Source of the DNA: Cryptomeria japonica
Taxonomy: Eukaryota; Streptophyta; Pinopsida; Cupressales; Cupressaceae
Length of the DNA stretch: 64,000 nt
Direction of reading: 5' to 3'
Assembly: GCF_030272615.1 (NCBI RefSeq)
Contig: NC_081412.1
Coordinates: 673,207,823 to 673,271,822, forward strand
Numbering within the stretch: the stretch's first letter is position 1; each line of letters begins with the position of its first letter. A model generated the notes under the pieces. It was given only the letters and a program-made list of their open reading frames with translations. It did not search any database and was not told the origin of the DNA. Below are positions 45,961 through 59,101 of this stretch, one piece after another. The translations under genes and the position numbers were made by a program.

Positions 45961-48333
45961 TTTGATAAGAGCTTTTACATCAACTCACTCAATATTTGGA
46001 TTTGGACCTAGAAATATTCAAAACATTTTGGACATTTGTGATCTATTCTTCTCAATGTTTTTACTTTTTGTTCCAAGATCTCTTTTTCTCAAGCTAGTTT
46101 ATCCTCTAGTTTTCATATTTGGATACATGTTTCATCATAAAATTTTTGACCGATATTTCCTTTTTGTTGGGTTGGATAGAATTATGATTGCCTTGGATTG
46201 AAACTTTATTACACTGTGTTATTCATTGGTCCAATCATCAATTGATATGTCAAAATTTATCGCATCTTGGGAGCTTGGAACCTTGTTTCATTAGACATGT
46301 CACTATGCAATGTTTTTTTGAAATTTTTGGAATTTAGGAATGATGTATGTAACTAATGCAACTAAATTTTTTTGGACCTTTTAAATTTTTGGAGTGATGA
46401 TGGTATGAGAGTGAAACCTATGTTTTATGTTGTTTTCAATATCTGGACAAGCTTTTGGAATGCAAAGCTAAAGACCCAACCTTGGAAAATTGAAATGAAG
46501 TCGAGCCATTAGAAGGAGAAGAGGACAAATGAAAAAGTTACAATGTATCACCTATAAACTTGGATACTAAGCTAGGTTTGACAAATGATGTTGATAAAAG
46601 GACAAATTTTGGACAAGGTCTAGACTTCCTAACAACAACTTAGAGTTTTCTCTAAAGTTTTGATTTTTGGACTTTGACAAACCCAATTTTGAGACTATAT
46701 GCAATGGGTACAATGTTTAATGACCAATTCTTAAGGTATGAACCCAAGATATGAAATGGTCTTCAAGTTATATGCTATGATTTAGGGATATGAAATGATC
46801 CAAAGGTATTATTCAATGCTATGATCTAGAGTTATGATATGATATGATAGGACCTAATGATCTGATTTGACCTAATGTTATGAGCTAGGGATATAATATG
46901 AACAAACTAAGGATATGATATGATATGAAAATGATCTAAGGATATGAAAATAATTCAAGGATATGAATGAAAATGTATGATGATGTCAACCTAAGGCAAG
47001 ACCTAATGCAATAATCATATATGCAAGTGTAGGCACTAAAAAGTGGTCAATTCTTGTGGTGTCATACTTTAGTTCACATTCACATGAACTTCGTTTAGAG
47101 TTTTCGCATCTTATTGACATTTCCTCTATGACGCACATTTGATCTTCATTATTTGTCGACATTGCATCTTTCCTCTGCATTTCTTTCCTATTCAATTCTA
47201 ATTCTTTTGATTTTGAATTAGATCTTATCGATGCCATTATCAATTGTTGTTTCATGATTCATGATCAACTATTAATGTTAATCAATCGTCAATTTCTCAT
47301 CAATTTTTGATCAATTAGTCATTGATCCTCATCAATTGTCATTTATAAGTTTGGTTCCTTTTATCAATTTTTGATCAATTTGTCATTGATCTATGTAAGT
47401 CAACATTGGTTCTTTATAAATTATCAAATCTTTAGCATTTAATCAATGATCGATCTTATATCAATTTTTTCAATTTTGTCATGACCTAATTGACATCCTT
47501 TTATTTCTATTTTTTCTTCTAGGGTTTTATGATTTAATCATTTAATCCTATTAACTTTTCCCTCTAGGTTAAATAAATTTATTTATTTATCCTGGGTCCC
47601 TCTTGTCACAATTAAATATTTTATTTAGTTCCATAATTGTGTCCCCTTTGCAAGTCAACTAATAAATGACAATTTATTAAATAATTTTACCTCTTCCTAT
47701 TTTCCGTTTTCCTAATTTTCTTAATTTCTTAATTTCCTGATTTCCACCTAATTTTCTAATTTTCTAATTTCAAATATCTCTCCTAAATTTTACCACTAAT
47801 TTCTCCTCCTAATTAGCTCCCCTTTTAGTGCTCAATCATGTCATATAGTTTGACTTTTTTCTCTCTCATGTGTCATTCAATCAATGAGCAATTATTTCTC
47901 TCATTTTGTCATAAATTAAGGGTTATTTTTTCTCCAATCATGTCATAATTAATTTGCACCATTTTCTCCTAATTTGTCATATTTTGAAAGACAAAGTTAT
48001 CATGAAGTTTTTGGAATTCAATTTTGTCATAAATCTTGTCACAAATCATGCCAATTTCTTATTTTTTTGCCCTTTTTGGGATCATGAAATTGTCTATAAA
48101 TTGAGCAATCTTTTCTCAATGATGGCTATCCACATTTTGAGTTCCTGTGCTGGGAATTTATGCACCTATGTAGAGATTTCTTGCACCTATGTGGTGTCAA
48201 ATTTCTTGTGTTAATACGTTCTGCAGCTATGAAAAATTGTTTAAAAACATAAATTCATCTAAGGTGGCATGGCTAGATTAGGACAAGTATTTAATATAGC
48301 TTAAAATGAATTCAAATATTCCTAATTAGGCTT
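45961..48333. other. AT-rich intergenic DNA with simple repeats
   Basis: 46720-46985 is built of GGATATGAAATGATC-like words. A 90-codon minus-strand opening at 47255-46986 (starting MKQQLIMASIRSNSK) may be the true start of an old ORF, but nothing downstream supports it. 47260-47480 repeats TTGATCAATTNGTCATTGATC. 47560-47700 has AT hairpins similar in style, on the opposite strand, to those at 31990-32560. Confidence 0.35.
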
Positions 48334-48338
48334 TGGTT

Positions 48339-49769
48339 TGTTGGAATTTGCATGAAGATTGAATTAATGATTTTTTATGTTGTCATTGATGTCAATAAAC
48401 TGGTTATGTTATTGTTATAATAATGTTTTGTTATTGGTAGGAAGAGCTAAGTGAAGGGAACTGTAACAGGTAGGTAATTTTGTGGAGTGAACCGATATTG
48501 CTAAGTATTGGAGAGTTGAACCAGTAAACCCTACTTGTTGTTTTGATAAACCCTAACTAATTAAGTCTAGTGAATTGTTTATATTATTTTATGATAAGAT
48601 GATGAGCGATAATGATTATCACACATGCATATTGTATGAGGAGAGCTTCAAAGTGTTTTTGGTGTGTTGAGTTAATGTTTTTTATTTTGGGAATGAGAAA
48701 GTATATTGCATGTAGTGCAAAGTGCGTGAGGAGTTACTCAGTTCGATGAAGAAGTGATCAAGGAGCAGTCAAGGCTTTCTTGAATGATATGTAGAGATTG
48801 TTATGTAATCCAATGGTCATACCTGAATTGACTTGTTTGTAATCTCTATGAGAGAATTATTTTTTAGTTGTGTTACTGACCTAATTGATTTGTTTATAAG
48901 GTCGATTAGTTCTTTTGTTTAGAGAGTTGGAAAAGTGGAATTGAGTGTGATGTTGTCAAACTGGATGATGTATCTACAGTTTGTGTAAAAGCAGATAAGA
49001 GCATGAAAAGGATCTGAACAAACAAGTGAAGTGCTATTCTAACAGATCAACAAACTCCTATTGTTTTCTAACAATTACAACAATAAAATCCCCTAACTGG
49101 GCAAGCTCTAACAAGCTTTGTGTTATTCAAATCCTCTAACTAGGTGATCCATTAGCTTGGATTCTAAATCCTTTACAAAGGTTACCCCTCACAGGGTATT
49201 GCTTCTAACAAGGCATTATAGTCAATCCCTTAACCAGGTGGTCCCTAACAAGATCTTCTCTTAACAAGACTTTTTGTAAAATCTTTAACAAGCTTGGCTC
49301 CTAACATGGAGAACTTCAAAAGAGTTCAGATAGTTATCTTGTAAGTCTCATCTCATCATGGTTTTTCCCATTTGGGTTTCCATGTCAAAAATATTGTGTC
49401 AAGTGGTGAATGTTTTTGTGGTTATGTTTCTATGATTGAATTGCTTAACTACTTATTTCACTTTGATAAGTTATGTTAACCAGTAATAATCTGAAATAAG
49501 GTTTTACTTATGTCAAGTAAAATTATTTGGATGTTTGTGAGTTTCAAGTTGTTTACTGTTATCTGTTGTAATATTTAATCAGTTTATCTTGACAGTTTTA
49601 TTATGACAAAGATATTGCATTTATAGTTCAGTGGTTTAACTTGTTAGTTTCAAAGTTTATTTTGAGAGGTTGTTTTTGAGTAAGCTAAAAGTTTATTAGT
49701 TTTTCTATCTACTGATTCACCCCCCCTCTCAGTGTTTGACCGAATCCTTATTCTTTCATCATACCATCA
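48339..49769 (+). repeat. 5' LTR of copia D
   Basis: 1,431 bp, TGTTGG...CATCA. It contains TTGTCATTGATGTCAA (about 48399-48415), TTTATAAGGTC (48894-48904, possible TATA), GGTTTTTCCC...GGGTTTCCATG (49360-49383) and the ACCCCCCCTCTCAG tract (49717-49731). It is an inverted counterpart of the E LTR at 51079-52499. Confidence 0.85.
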
Positions 49770-49771
49770 AT

Positions 49772-49783
49772 TGGTATCATAGC
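49772..49783 (+). other. Primer binding site of copia D
   Basis: TGGTATCATAGC, one change from the tRNA-Met type site. It lies two bases inside the LTR, with the shared leader motif at 49792-49824. Confidence 0.8.
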
Positions 49784-49841
49784 ACTTCTCAGGTCCTCTA
49801 AGGTCTAAGCCTAATAGCTTGAGGTAAAGATATTGTTGAAC

Positions 49842-51078
49842 ATGATGAAGAAGGAAGGTCTAGAGTTTAATAGAGAGAACTACATAATATGGAGTGATAG
49901 AATGAAAATTTATATCAAAAGTCTTGGAAATCAATATTGGGAACATGTTAATGCTCAATATGTTGCACCTAGTGGGATTATGGCTAATGATCAAAAGAAC
50001 GAGAAACAAGAAAACAACCATGCACTGGAGGCTATTATTAGTTCTTTGTCTAATAAAAAATATGTTGATGTTCATGGTCTGGACACTGCACATGAGGTAT
50101 GGAAGAAACTTGAAGAGATTCTAAGAGGAAATTTTGATGACATGTGGATGGTTGAAGGCAATGATAACATTAAGAAACCCCCTCTCAAAAAATTGTATAA
50201 AATCTTGGCGAATATTTAACTTTTTTAAATAATAATATTATTTTAATTGGCAAATCTTTCCTTTTTTAAAAGAAAAATATTAATTTTATTGGCGATTTTT
50301 TTTATACTAATTTTTTTTGGTAGAAAATATTGGTGAATATTGGAAAATAATAAGAGTATGCATTAATTACTATTGCAAATCCTTTCATTTTAAAAAATAG
50401 TTTTTTTTAGAAAAGTAAAGGGCTTAAGGTGGAAATCATTAATGAATTTAAGGTGTAGAATATACTTTATCTAGTTTCTACCATTCACTTAAAATAACCT
50501 AATAGCCCTCTTTGTATTTTGTGAGATAAAATGTACCAACAATTTGTAATACTCATGGGGCCAAAAATTGCTTTTAGATGATGATTTTCATTGAGACCAT
50601 TACAACTTGTAGGTACAATTTACCTCATAGAATACAATGAAGGTCATTAAATTATATTTTAAATCAATGGTGGCAATTAAATATTGTTGATATAACCCTA
50701 AAGTAACTAATAATTATGATATATTATTACCAAATTAATTTATATTTCTACAACAAATTATAAAATGTTGGCAAATATGATCCAATCATGTATCAAATAT
50801 TGTGGCAAATCTTTGAGTTTAAAAAAACTAAAAAAAAAATTCTCTGGCGATTTAAATAACACTAAAATAAATAAAATAAAAATGTGGAGATTCGAGTCAC
50901 CCCAAAAGCTCAAATTATTAGCCAAATCTTGATTCCCAAATTTTAAAAAATAGCCAATAGGCGAATATTAGCCACTAAAATTTTCACTAGCTGAAGGTGA
51001 GAATATCCAACAATATGGTCAAAGGATAAAAGAGATAGTTGGAGAGATCAAGAGTGCTAGTAGTAAAATGGATGATGC
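49842..51078 (+). pseudogene. Copia D gag, split by a DNA element and truncated by copia E
   Basis: Starts at ATGATG (49842), matching the gag starts of E and F (MMKKEG...NRENY..WSDRMKIYI). It encodes the UBN2/DUF4219-type gag seen in plant copia elements. Compared with F it lacks about 14 codons just before RGNFDDM. Open to 50158, then interrupted by an 831-bp insertion. The gag sequence resumes at 50990 (EGENIQQYGQRIKEI) and ends at 51078, where the LTR of E begins. No zinc knuckle remains inside the window. Confidence 0.8.
50159..50989. mobile_element. Small non-autonomous hAT-like DNA element in D gag
   Basis: 831 bp between an 8-bp duplication (gttgaagg at 50151-50158, gctgaagg at 50990-50997, one transition). 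Ends read CAATG and, from the other side, TAGTG, close to the hAT terminal consensus YAGNG. The full inverted repeat is weak (about 9 of 16). The interior is AT-rich, with repeated TTGGCAAAT/GGCGAATATT words near both ends that resemble subterminal transposase sites. No transposase ORF. Comparison with F gag at 59440-59475 shows the site was uninterrupted before insertion. Confidence 0.6.
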
Positions 51079-52499
51079 TAATGGTATGATGAAAGAATAA
51101 GTATCTGGTAGCTTACTAAGAGGGGGGTGAATTAGTAAATAGAAAAAATGAGACAAACTTTCCCAATCTCAGTTTCAATCACACAAAGTAAACTTATCAA
51201 TGAAATACCACTATCAAGATAAAAAATCATAAGATAAACCGATTGACTATTACAACAACTTAACAATAAACAACATCAAACTTATAACATCCAAATGCTT
51301 TATCATATGTCAATAGAATTCATTTCTCAATGCTTCCAGTTATCATTACTTATCAGAATAATTAAGTAGTTAATTAAATCAATCATAAGATCGTAACCAC
51401 ACAAAAATTCACCACATGACTCAAATATTTTTGACGTGGAAACCCAAATGGGAAAAACCATAGTGAGATGAGACTCACAAGATAACTATCTGAACTCTTC
51501 TAAAGTTCACTCTATTAGAAGCCAAGCTTGTTAAAGCTTTACAAAAGTCTGGTTAAGGACTGATCCTGTTAAGAATCACCCAGTTAAGGGATTGACTACA
51601 AATGCCTTGTTAGAAGCAGTACCCTGTTAGGAGTAACCTCAGTAGAGGATTTGAAAATCCAAGCTAATGGATAACCTTGTTAGAGGATTTGAAAAGTAAC
51701 CAAGTTTGTTAGAGCTTACTCGGTTAGGGGATTTCAATTTTGTTGTAATTATTAGAAAAAAATAGGGGTTTGCTTGATCTATCTGAATAGAACTATACTT
51801 GCTTGATCTGATCCTTTTTAAGCTTCCATCTACCTTTACTCAAACTGCAGACACATCATCTAGTTCAACAACCACACACTCAACTGATCTCTACCAACAC
51901 CCTTTACAAAAAAACTTCATCGACCTTATAAACAAATCAATTAGGTCGCCAACATAAGTCAAAAAGATTATAGAGATTCCAAACAAGTTGGTTCAAGTAT
52001 GACCATTGGATTACATATCAATATCTATGCATTAATTATGAAAGCCCTGACCGCTCTTTGATCACCTCTTTGATCTCTCTAACTCATCACATGCTTTGCA
52101 TTAGATGCAATACAATTTACTCATTCCCTAGAGAAAAGGGCACAACAATGCGCCAAAAACATCTTGAAATTGTTTTCATACAATGACCACACGTGTCACC
52201 ATCATTACCGCTCATCATCAAATCATAAACCAACATAACCAATTCAACAACCTTAATCGGTTAGGGTTTAACAAAAACAATTACTAGGGTTTACCGATTA
52301 GATCAAATAGGTAGGGTTTAACCTTTTACCGATTACCAGTTCAACTCACAAACTTACATGCTGGTTTACAATTTCTTCATTAAGTGCATTCTACCAATTA
52401 CAAGACAATATCAATAATAATAATAATATCATTACCGATTAATTGACATCAATGACAACATAACATATCATTAATGTAATCTTCATGTAAATTCCAACA
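51079..52499 (-). repeat. 3' LTR of copia E
   Basis: 1,421 bp. The minus-strand start is TGTTGGAATTTACATGAAG, as in D. The inner end reads taatgg where the 5' copy has tgatag, two transitions. It carries the gtggaaaccc...gggaaaaacca motif (51437-51460). Confidence 0.85.
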
Positions 52500-52511
52500 A
52501 TCTCCACCTTT
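52500..52511 (-). other. Polypurine tract of copia E (mutated)
   Basis: AAAGGTGGAGAT on the minus strand against the LTR start. One G of the tract found in B, F and G is T here. Confidence 0.75.
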
Positions 52512-52844
52512 GGCATTGATGGCAATACAAATATCAACACTATTGATTATTGTTGTGATTGTGAATAGGAATCCTAGGTTACATTACTAATTATTCACCA
52601 TACACTCCATGTCTTTAGCTTGTCACTGGTTCTCCTCCTCATAATCACATAATTCTTCTCCCCCTTTGGCAGCAATGCCAAATTGAAAGTAAAACATGTA
52701 ATGTCAAATTTCACTATACAACAACAATAATCTGCAACTTAATGCTCCCCCCATGGAATAACTTCCACTACTACACCAATCCTTCTATAGAATTTTGCAA
52801 GTGGTTCAAGGACATGTAATCTACATCATGCTCAACTAACCTCG

Positions 52845-55800
52845 TGAAGGGGTACAACCCCTAGTTGACTTCTAAGATACTCAAATGTAGTCTTAGGTAG
52901 AGGTGTAGTAAAAATATCTGCAAGCTACTCCTTGGTAGAAACATTCTCTAAGATTAAAAAAAATTCTCTGAACTTTTCCCTCAAGAAATGATACTTCAAT
53001 TCAATGTGCTTGGTTCATGTGTGCAAAACAGGATTCTTGGAAGTATTTATGGCACTTGTATTATCACATAAAATCTTTATGGGTTCTGAAATCTTCATCT
53101 TAAAACCTTCCAAAATGTGCCTCATCCAAATAGCTTGTGTGCAATTCATGTAAACTGCAACATACTCAGCTTCAATAGTAGATTGTGAAGTACAACTCTT
53201 CTTCTTACTACTCCATGAAACAAGTCTTCCTCCAAGAAAGAATGCTCCACCGATTGTGCTTTTCCGATCATCAACATTTCATGCCCAATCAACATCTATG
53301 TACACGTTCAAATCAAAGCTTCCTCCATATGGATACCATAATCTATAGTCAACAATACCTTTCAAGTATTTAAAAATTCTATTGGTTGCTATCAGATGTG
53401 TTTCGTTAGGATTCTTTTGGAATGTAGCAACTATGCCAACTACATGAGCTATATCTGGTCTGTTGTGAACAACATAGTGTAATTTGCCAATCATTGACTT
53501 GTACTCCTTCTCATTAGCAAACTTAGATTCATCTTCCTTAGACAACTTACAACCTATAACCATTGGTGTCCCAACTGGTTTACAATCACTCATGCCAAAT
53601 GTCTTCAAGACCTCTTTTACATACTTAGACTATGTAATGAAAGTACCATTGTTCATTTTTTGTATTTGCAAGCCTATAAATTTTTTTATTTCCCCTACTA
53701 AAGACATTTCAAACTCATTTTTCATTTCATCTGCAAAACTATTACTCATGACATCATTACTTCCAAATACAATATCATCAACAAATACTTCACTGACTAG
53801 TATTTCATCTCCTTTAGACTTGAGATATATATTACTATCATCACTGGTTCTCATAAATCCTATCTTCATCAGATGTGTATGAAGCCTTTCATACCATGCT
53901 CTAGGTGCTTGCTTTAATCCATATAAAGCCTTATGTAATCTGCATACCATGTCTTTCTCATAAGTCAAAGCATAATCATCTAGCTGCTCTATGTATACTT
54001 CTTCTTCTAATATCCCATTAAAAAATGTAGACTTAACATCCATCTGGTATACCTTGAATTTCTTATGGGCTGCAAATGCAAGTAAAGTTTTGACACCTTC
54101 CAGTCTTGCTATTGGTGCAAAAGTCTCACCATAATATTCTCCTTCTTCTTGTGCATAACCCTTGCAAACCAACCTAGCCTTGTTGCGAACTCCAACACCA
54201 TCTTCATTCAATTTATTCTCGAATACCCATTTAGTACCTATTACATTTTTATCTACTGGTCAAGGTACTAGGGTCCAAGTGTTGTTCTTCTCAATTTGAT
54301 CCAATTCCTCCTCCATAGCTTTAACCCAATGATCATCACCAAATGCTTCCTCTATAGTTCTTGGTTCAATGGTGGAGATCATACAAGAGTTTTCTCTTAT
54401 TCTTATTTTGGTTAGTACTCCAACATCCTTATCCCCAATAATCCATTCAAGATTATTATTCAATCTCACATATCTTGGAATGACATGATTATTATCTTTG
54501 GGTTTAGCTTCATCATTATCATCATCTTCAGAATTTATCTATTCCAATTGAACAAGTGCATCAGAATTCGCTTTGTCGGTTTCAAATTTCACAGTTTTTG
54601 GTTCCAAAAACAAAATGCAAGGATCTTCATCCTTCTTCTCCAAACTAGTTTCCTTTGAAACTTCAAGATATTCATCCACTCAAACATCAGCACTCTCAAT
54701 AATTTTGTGTCCAGTTGTTAAAACACTTGTAGGTCTTACTCTTGGTGGAATAGCCAAGAAATATACCTTCATCACTCTAAGCCTCAAATTTGCTAATATA
54801 ATAACCTCTCTTAATAAAACATTTACTTCCAAATATCTTAAAATAACTAACATCAGTTGATCTTCGATATCAATATTCATAAGGATTCTCGTCCTTACCT
54901 CTTTTCACTAGAACTCAGTTCATAGTGTAGACTATTGTGTTGATAGCTTCTCTCCAAAATGTTTTTGTTACACCTTCTTGTATCAACATTGTCCTAGCAG
55001 CTTCAACCACTGACCAATTTTTCCTCTCTCTGATACCATTCTATTGTGGTGTCCTTGGTGTAGAAAGTTGCCTTTTGATATCATTCTGTTCACAATACCT
55101 AGTGAATTCCTCAGAAGTAAATTCACCACCTTGATCTATCCTCAAACATTTTATCTTCTTACCACTCTCTTTCTCAGCTAAGGCCCTAAATGCCTTGAAC
55201 TTACCAAAAGATTCAGTCTTATCCTTCAAGAATGTGATCCACATCATCCTTGAGCAATCATCAATGAGGATCATAAAGTATCTGTCACCTTGAATACTTT
55301 TTGTTCTTATTGGTACACAAAGATCTGTATGAACCAAATCTAACAAATGCTCCACTAAAAAGGATTTTTTTTTTAAAGTTGAAAAAGTCATCTTTCCTAA
55401 CTGACATTCTTTGCAAAGAGCATTAACTGGTTTGTCCAACTGAGGCAAACCTCTCACTATCTTGGACTTACTTTAACAATGTTATCAAAGTTTATATGAC
55501 AAAATCTCCTAAGCCAAAGCCATCTATCATCTATTTTTTCAATTAAACAGTTGCTAACTTTAGGATTAAGGTGAAACAAGTTACCTTTAGTCTACTTCCC
55601 GGTTGTAATCAATTCACCTTTTTTGTCAAATATTTTGCACATACCATTTTTAAACTCCAGTGGGTATCCTCTATCATTGAGTTGTGCCACACTCAAAAGA
55701 TTGTGCTTTAGACCTTCAACCTAGTAGACATCATTTATACTGCTCTTCTCATTAAGAGAAATGACTCCCTTACCTTTAACCATGTACGGTGAGTCATTGC

Positions 55801-56884
55801 TAAATCTTATAACTCTACCATCAAATTCCTTTAAAGAAATAAATTTTCTCCCATCATCGGTCATATGATGTGAACAACCACTATCAATGATCCAATCATC
55901 AGAGTTATCCATCCTAGACACTAATTCCTTCTGGTCTGATATCTCTTCTTTAATAGCTACAAGCACAATATCTTCACTAGCATCAACATCAAATTATTCA
56001 TCAGTGATACCACTATCAACAACAATAAGACACTCTTTATTTCCTTTACCCTTATAACTCTTGAATTTCTCTCTCTTGTGTTCATTTTGACCATTAGGAC
56101 AATTAGCATCTATGTGGCCAATCTTGTTGCATGCAAAACATTTTAAAGGTAATTTACCTCTATATTTGCCAGTGCCTCTAGGAAACCACTTTGCCAACAC
56201 TCCTTCAAGCTCCACTAAACTGTCTTCATCATCAGCATCTCTGCTAGATCTGGATTCATAACCATGACTAGTATCTCTACTTTTTCTCATAGATGGGTTG
56301 GAAACATAAGCTCTAAATGCACTCAAACTTATGTACACTACCATCATAACCATTCAATTCAAAAGCAGTAAGTTTTCCAATGATGGAGTCAAGAGTTACC
56401 TTGGTTTTGTCTATGGACTTCAGCTCCTGAATAGTTGCAACTTGGATAGCATAGACTGGTAGTAGGGTTCTCAATACCTTACTTTTCACTATTGCATCTT
56501 CCACTTTCCCTCCTGCAATCTTAATTTCACTGACTATCTCTTTTATCCTTTGACCATATTGCTGGATATTCTTACCTTCAACCATTTGCATATCATCAAA
56601 CTTTCCTCTTAGACACTCCTCTTTAGTAATCTTAACATGTTCATCACTGCTATAAATCTCTTCAAGTTTTTTCCATAAAGGGAACTGATAATGACCTCTA
56701 ATGCTTGATGATTTTCTTGTTGTTCTTTATTTTGATCACCAATCAAAATCCCAGTGGGTGCAACATATTTAGTATTGACATGTTCCCAATACTAACTTCC
56801 TAGATTCTTCATGTAAATTTTTATTCTGTCACTCCATATCCTATAGTTCTCTCTATTAAGCTTCAGACCTTCCTTCTTCATCAT
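52845..56884 (-). pseudogene. Copia E gag-pol polyprotein remnant
   Basis: Gag starts at ATGATG (56884) and contains frameshifts near 56660 and 56330. An intact zinc knuckle (CFACNKIGHIDANC) lies near 56140-56100, protease IIDSGCSHHMT near 55895-55865, integrase CKECQLGK near 55420-55395 and LVHTDLCV near 55345. RT fragments at 54469-53630 include YQMDVKSTFFNG and FVDDIVFGS (about 53780); 53608-53279 is the RT/RNase H connection, ending in IDVDWA. RNase H motifs (AEYVA, CDNTSAINTSKN) follow to about 52845. The frame changes several times, so the decay is by indels as well as stops. The HHCC part of integrase is degraded around 55460-55560. Confidence 0.8.
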
Positions 56885-56940
56885 GATCTACAAGAACTTT
56901 ATCTCAAACTGTTAGGCTTAGATCTTAGAGGATCTTAGAT

Positions 56941-56952
56941 GCTCTGATACCA
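56941..56952 (-). other. Primer binding site of copia E
   Basis: TGGTATCAGAGC on the minus strand, exact tRNA-Met type. The leader motif follows at 56934-56903. Confidence 0.85.
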
Positions 56953-56954
56953 AT

Positions 56955-57499
56955 TGATAGTATGATGAAAGAATAAGTATCTGGTAGATTACTGAGAGGG
57001 GAGGGGGTGAATTAGTAAATAGAAAAAATGATACAAACTTTCCCAATCTCAATTTCAATCACACAAAGTAAACTTATCAATGACATACCACTGTCATGAT
57101 AAAAACTCATAAGATAAACCGGTTGACTATTACAACAACTTAACAGTAAACAACATCAAACTTATAAACATCCAAATGCTTTATCATATGTCAACATAAT
57201 TCATTTCTCAATGCTTCCAGTTATCACAATTTATCAGAATAGTCAAGTAGTTAATCAAATCAACCATAACATCATAACCACAAAAACATTCACCACATGA
57301 CTCAAATATTTTTGACATGGAAACCCAAATGGGAAAAACCACGCTGAGATGAGACTCATAAGATAACTATCTAAACTCTTTTAAAGTTCGCCTTGTTAGG
57401 AGCCAAGCCTATTAAAGCCTTACAAAAGTCCTATTAAGAATCACTTAGTTAAGGGATTGACTACAAATGCCTTGTTAGAAGCAATACCCTATTAGGAGT
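56955..57499 (-). repeat. 5' LTR of copia E, inner part
   Basis: Colinear with 51079-51626. It stops at ttaggagt (57492-57499); the uninterrupted E 3' LTR continues from the same word into AACCTCAGTAG at about 51630, giving the empty-site sequence for F. ggagt (57495-57499) is the expected target duplication of F. Confidence 0.85.
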
Positions 57500-59030
57500 T
57501 GTTGGCATTATGTGAACCAGTATGAGGACATAATGACATTTTATGCTGTCATTGATGTCAATATGTTGAAGACATGTGAACTGGCATATGTGAGAACCGG
57601 ACACTATGAACCGACATGTGTGCCAAAGTGAAGTAGTGTGTTTGTTCGAGGTGAACCAGCATACGGTTATGGGAACTAGCACATGGAAGCATTGTATGAC
57701 TACCGGTTGGTAGTATCAACTTCAAGGTTTTCGGTTTAAGTGCTTCAAGCCTATGTGGCTGAACTGATGACTTTGTGTGATGAGTTAGCATTATAATGAA
57801 GAACAGATCATATTGCCACGTAAGCCTGTGTGCGTGAAGGATCTTGCATGAGGGAGATTGTTCCTATCTACCTCAGGAATGTGCAAAGTCTGTAAAATGG
57901 TGATAACGTGTGATGGGTTATTAGTCGCCATAAAATTGGTGGAAATGGACGATGGAGAATGTCTTGAGATTGGATCAAGAACTATTGCATTTAATGCATT
58001 GTGCTCAATGGTCAACATTGAACCGTTTGAATTCCTTAACCTAATAGGTTTAGGGTTTAGGGTTTATGCTACTGACCTATTTGTTTTCCTATAAGGTTGA
58101 TGTTGTGTCTCTTTCTGAGGTTGTTGGAAAAAGTTGTGTGTGTGTATCCAAGAGAAGGGATATGTGATTCTTGCAAGACCAAAAAGGAGAGAAGTGATAC
58201 CTATAGAGTGTAAGTGTAGAAGGTAAAGAGGAGCTTAAGTGGATTTGCATTGGCATTGAGTGTTGTTACCAGATCATTGTAATACCTATTGATCTCTAAC
58301 CACCTCAATAGCTGGAAAATCCCTTAATAGGGTAGCCTTAACCGGCTTGCTCTAAATCCTTTAACAGGGTAATTCAAAGCTATTGAGTTTGAAATCCTTT
58401 AGCTATTGAGTTCTTAAAATCCTCTAACATGGTAACCTTTAATAGGGTTTAACCCTTAATCAGGTATTCTAGCCATCCCTTAACTGGGTGATCCCTAACA
58501 AGATCGGTTCCTAGTAGAACCTATTGTAATGTCTCTAACCGAACAAGGCTCCTAACAGAGCAGACTTCTAAAGAGTTCAAAAATAGCTTGTGGGTATTCA
58601 TCCCCACCATGGTTTTTCCTAGTTGGGTTTCCACGTGAAAAATATGTGTGTCATGTACGATGCTTTTATCTTGTGATTCTTTGCTATTGTCTGTCAAGCA
58701 TATAATGGTTTTGTGTTTTATGCTTGTCAATAAAACATGTTGAACTAGCTGTTATTATGATCTGATGATAGATTACTTGTTTATGCATAAGGGTGAAATG
58801 GCAGTGTAGTCTTGAGCTGAGTGAAAAGCTAAGTGAGTAACCAGTTAATGCTTGTCTCAGTCATTCTTAGCTTTACCGGTTGCACTCTGTTTCAAACTGG
58901 TGTCACTGTTTGCTAGTCATTTGAAGTGTCTGCTATCAAACCGGTTTAGAACTATATTTTTGTCTGTACTGATTCACCCACCCCCCTCTCAGTACCAGGT
59001 TAGTACTATTCATTCATCATTGAGTTATCA
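57500..59030 (+). repeat. 5' LTR of copia F
   Basis: 1,531 bp, TGTTGG...ATCA. It contains TGTCATTGATGTCAATA near the start, two TTTAGGG units (58047-58066), the GGTTTTTCC...GGGTTTCCACGTG motif (58611-58635) and CACCCACCCCCCTCTCAG (58975-58991). Confidence 0.88.
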
Positions 59031-59032
59031 AT

Positions 59033-59044
59033 TGGTATCAGAGC
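59033..59044 (+). other. Primer binding site of copia F
   Basis: TGGTATCAGAGC, exact tRNA-Met type, two bases after the LTR. The leader motif is at 59053-59085. Confidence 0.88.
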
Positions 59045-59101
59045 ATCCTCCAGGTCCTCTATGTTATAAGCTTAACCGCTTGAGGTAAAGATTTTAGTCA
59101 A

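Larger units (their letters stand above)
51079..57499 (-). mobile_element. Ty1/copia LTR retrotransposon E, nested in D and split by F
   Basis: 3' LTR 51079-52499, polypurine tract, coding 52845-56884, primer site 56941-56952 and the inner 545 bp of the 5' LTR (56955-57499), where F begins. The rest of this LTR must lie right of F, beyond the window. Left flanking pentamer is gatgc (51074-51078). Same LTR family as D, reversed. Confidence 0.85.

Noticed and set aside
58047-58066. TTTAGGG repeats as interstitial telomere
   Set aside because: Only about two and a half units, inside the F LTR and apparently starting again in the 3' LTR at the window end, so it is part of the LTR sequence.
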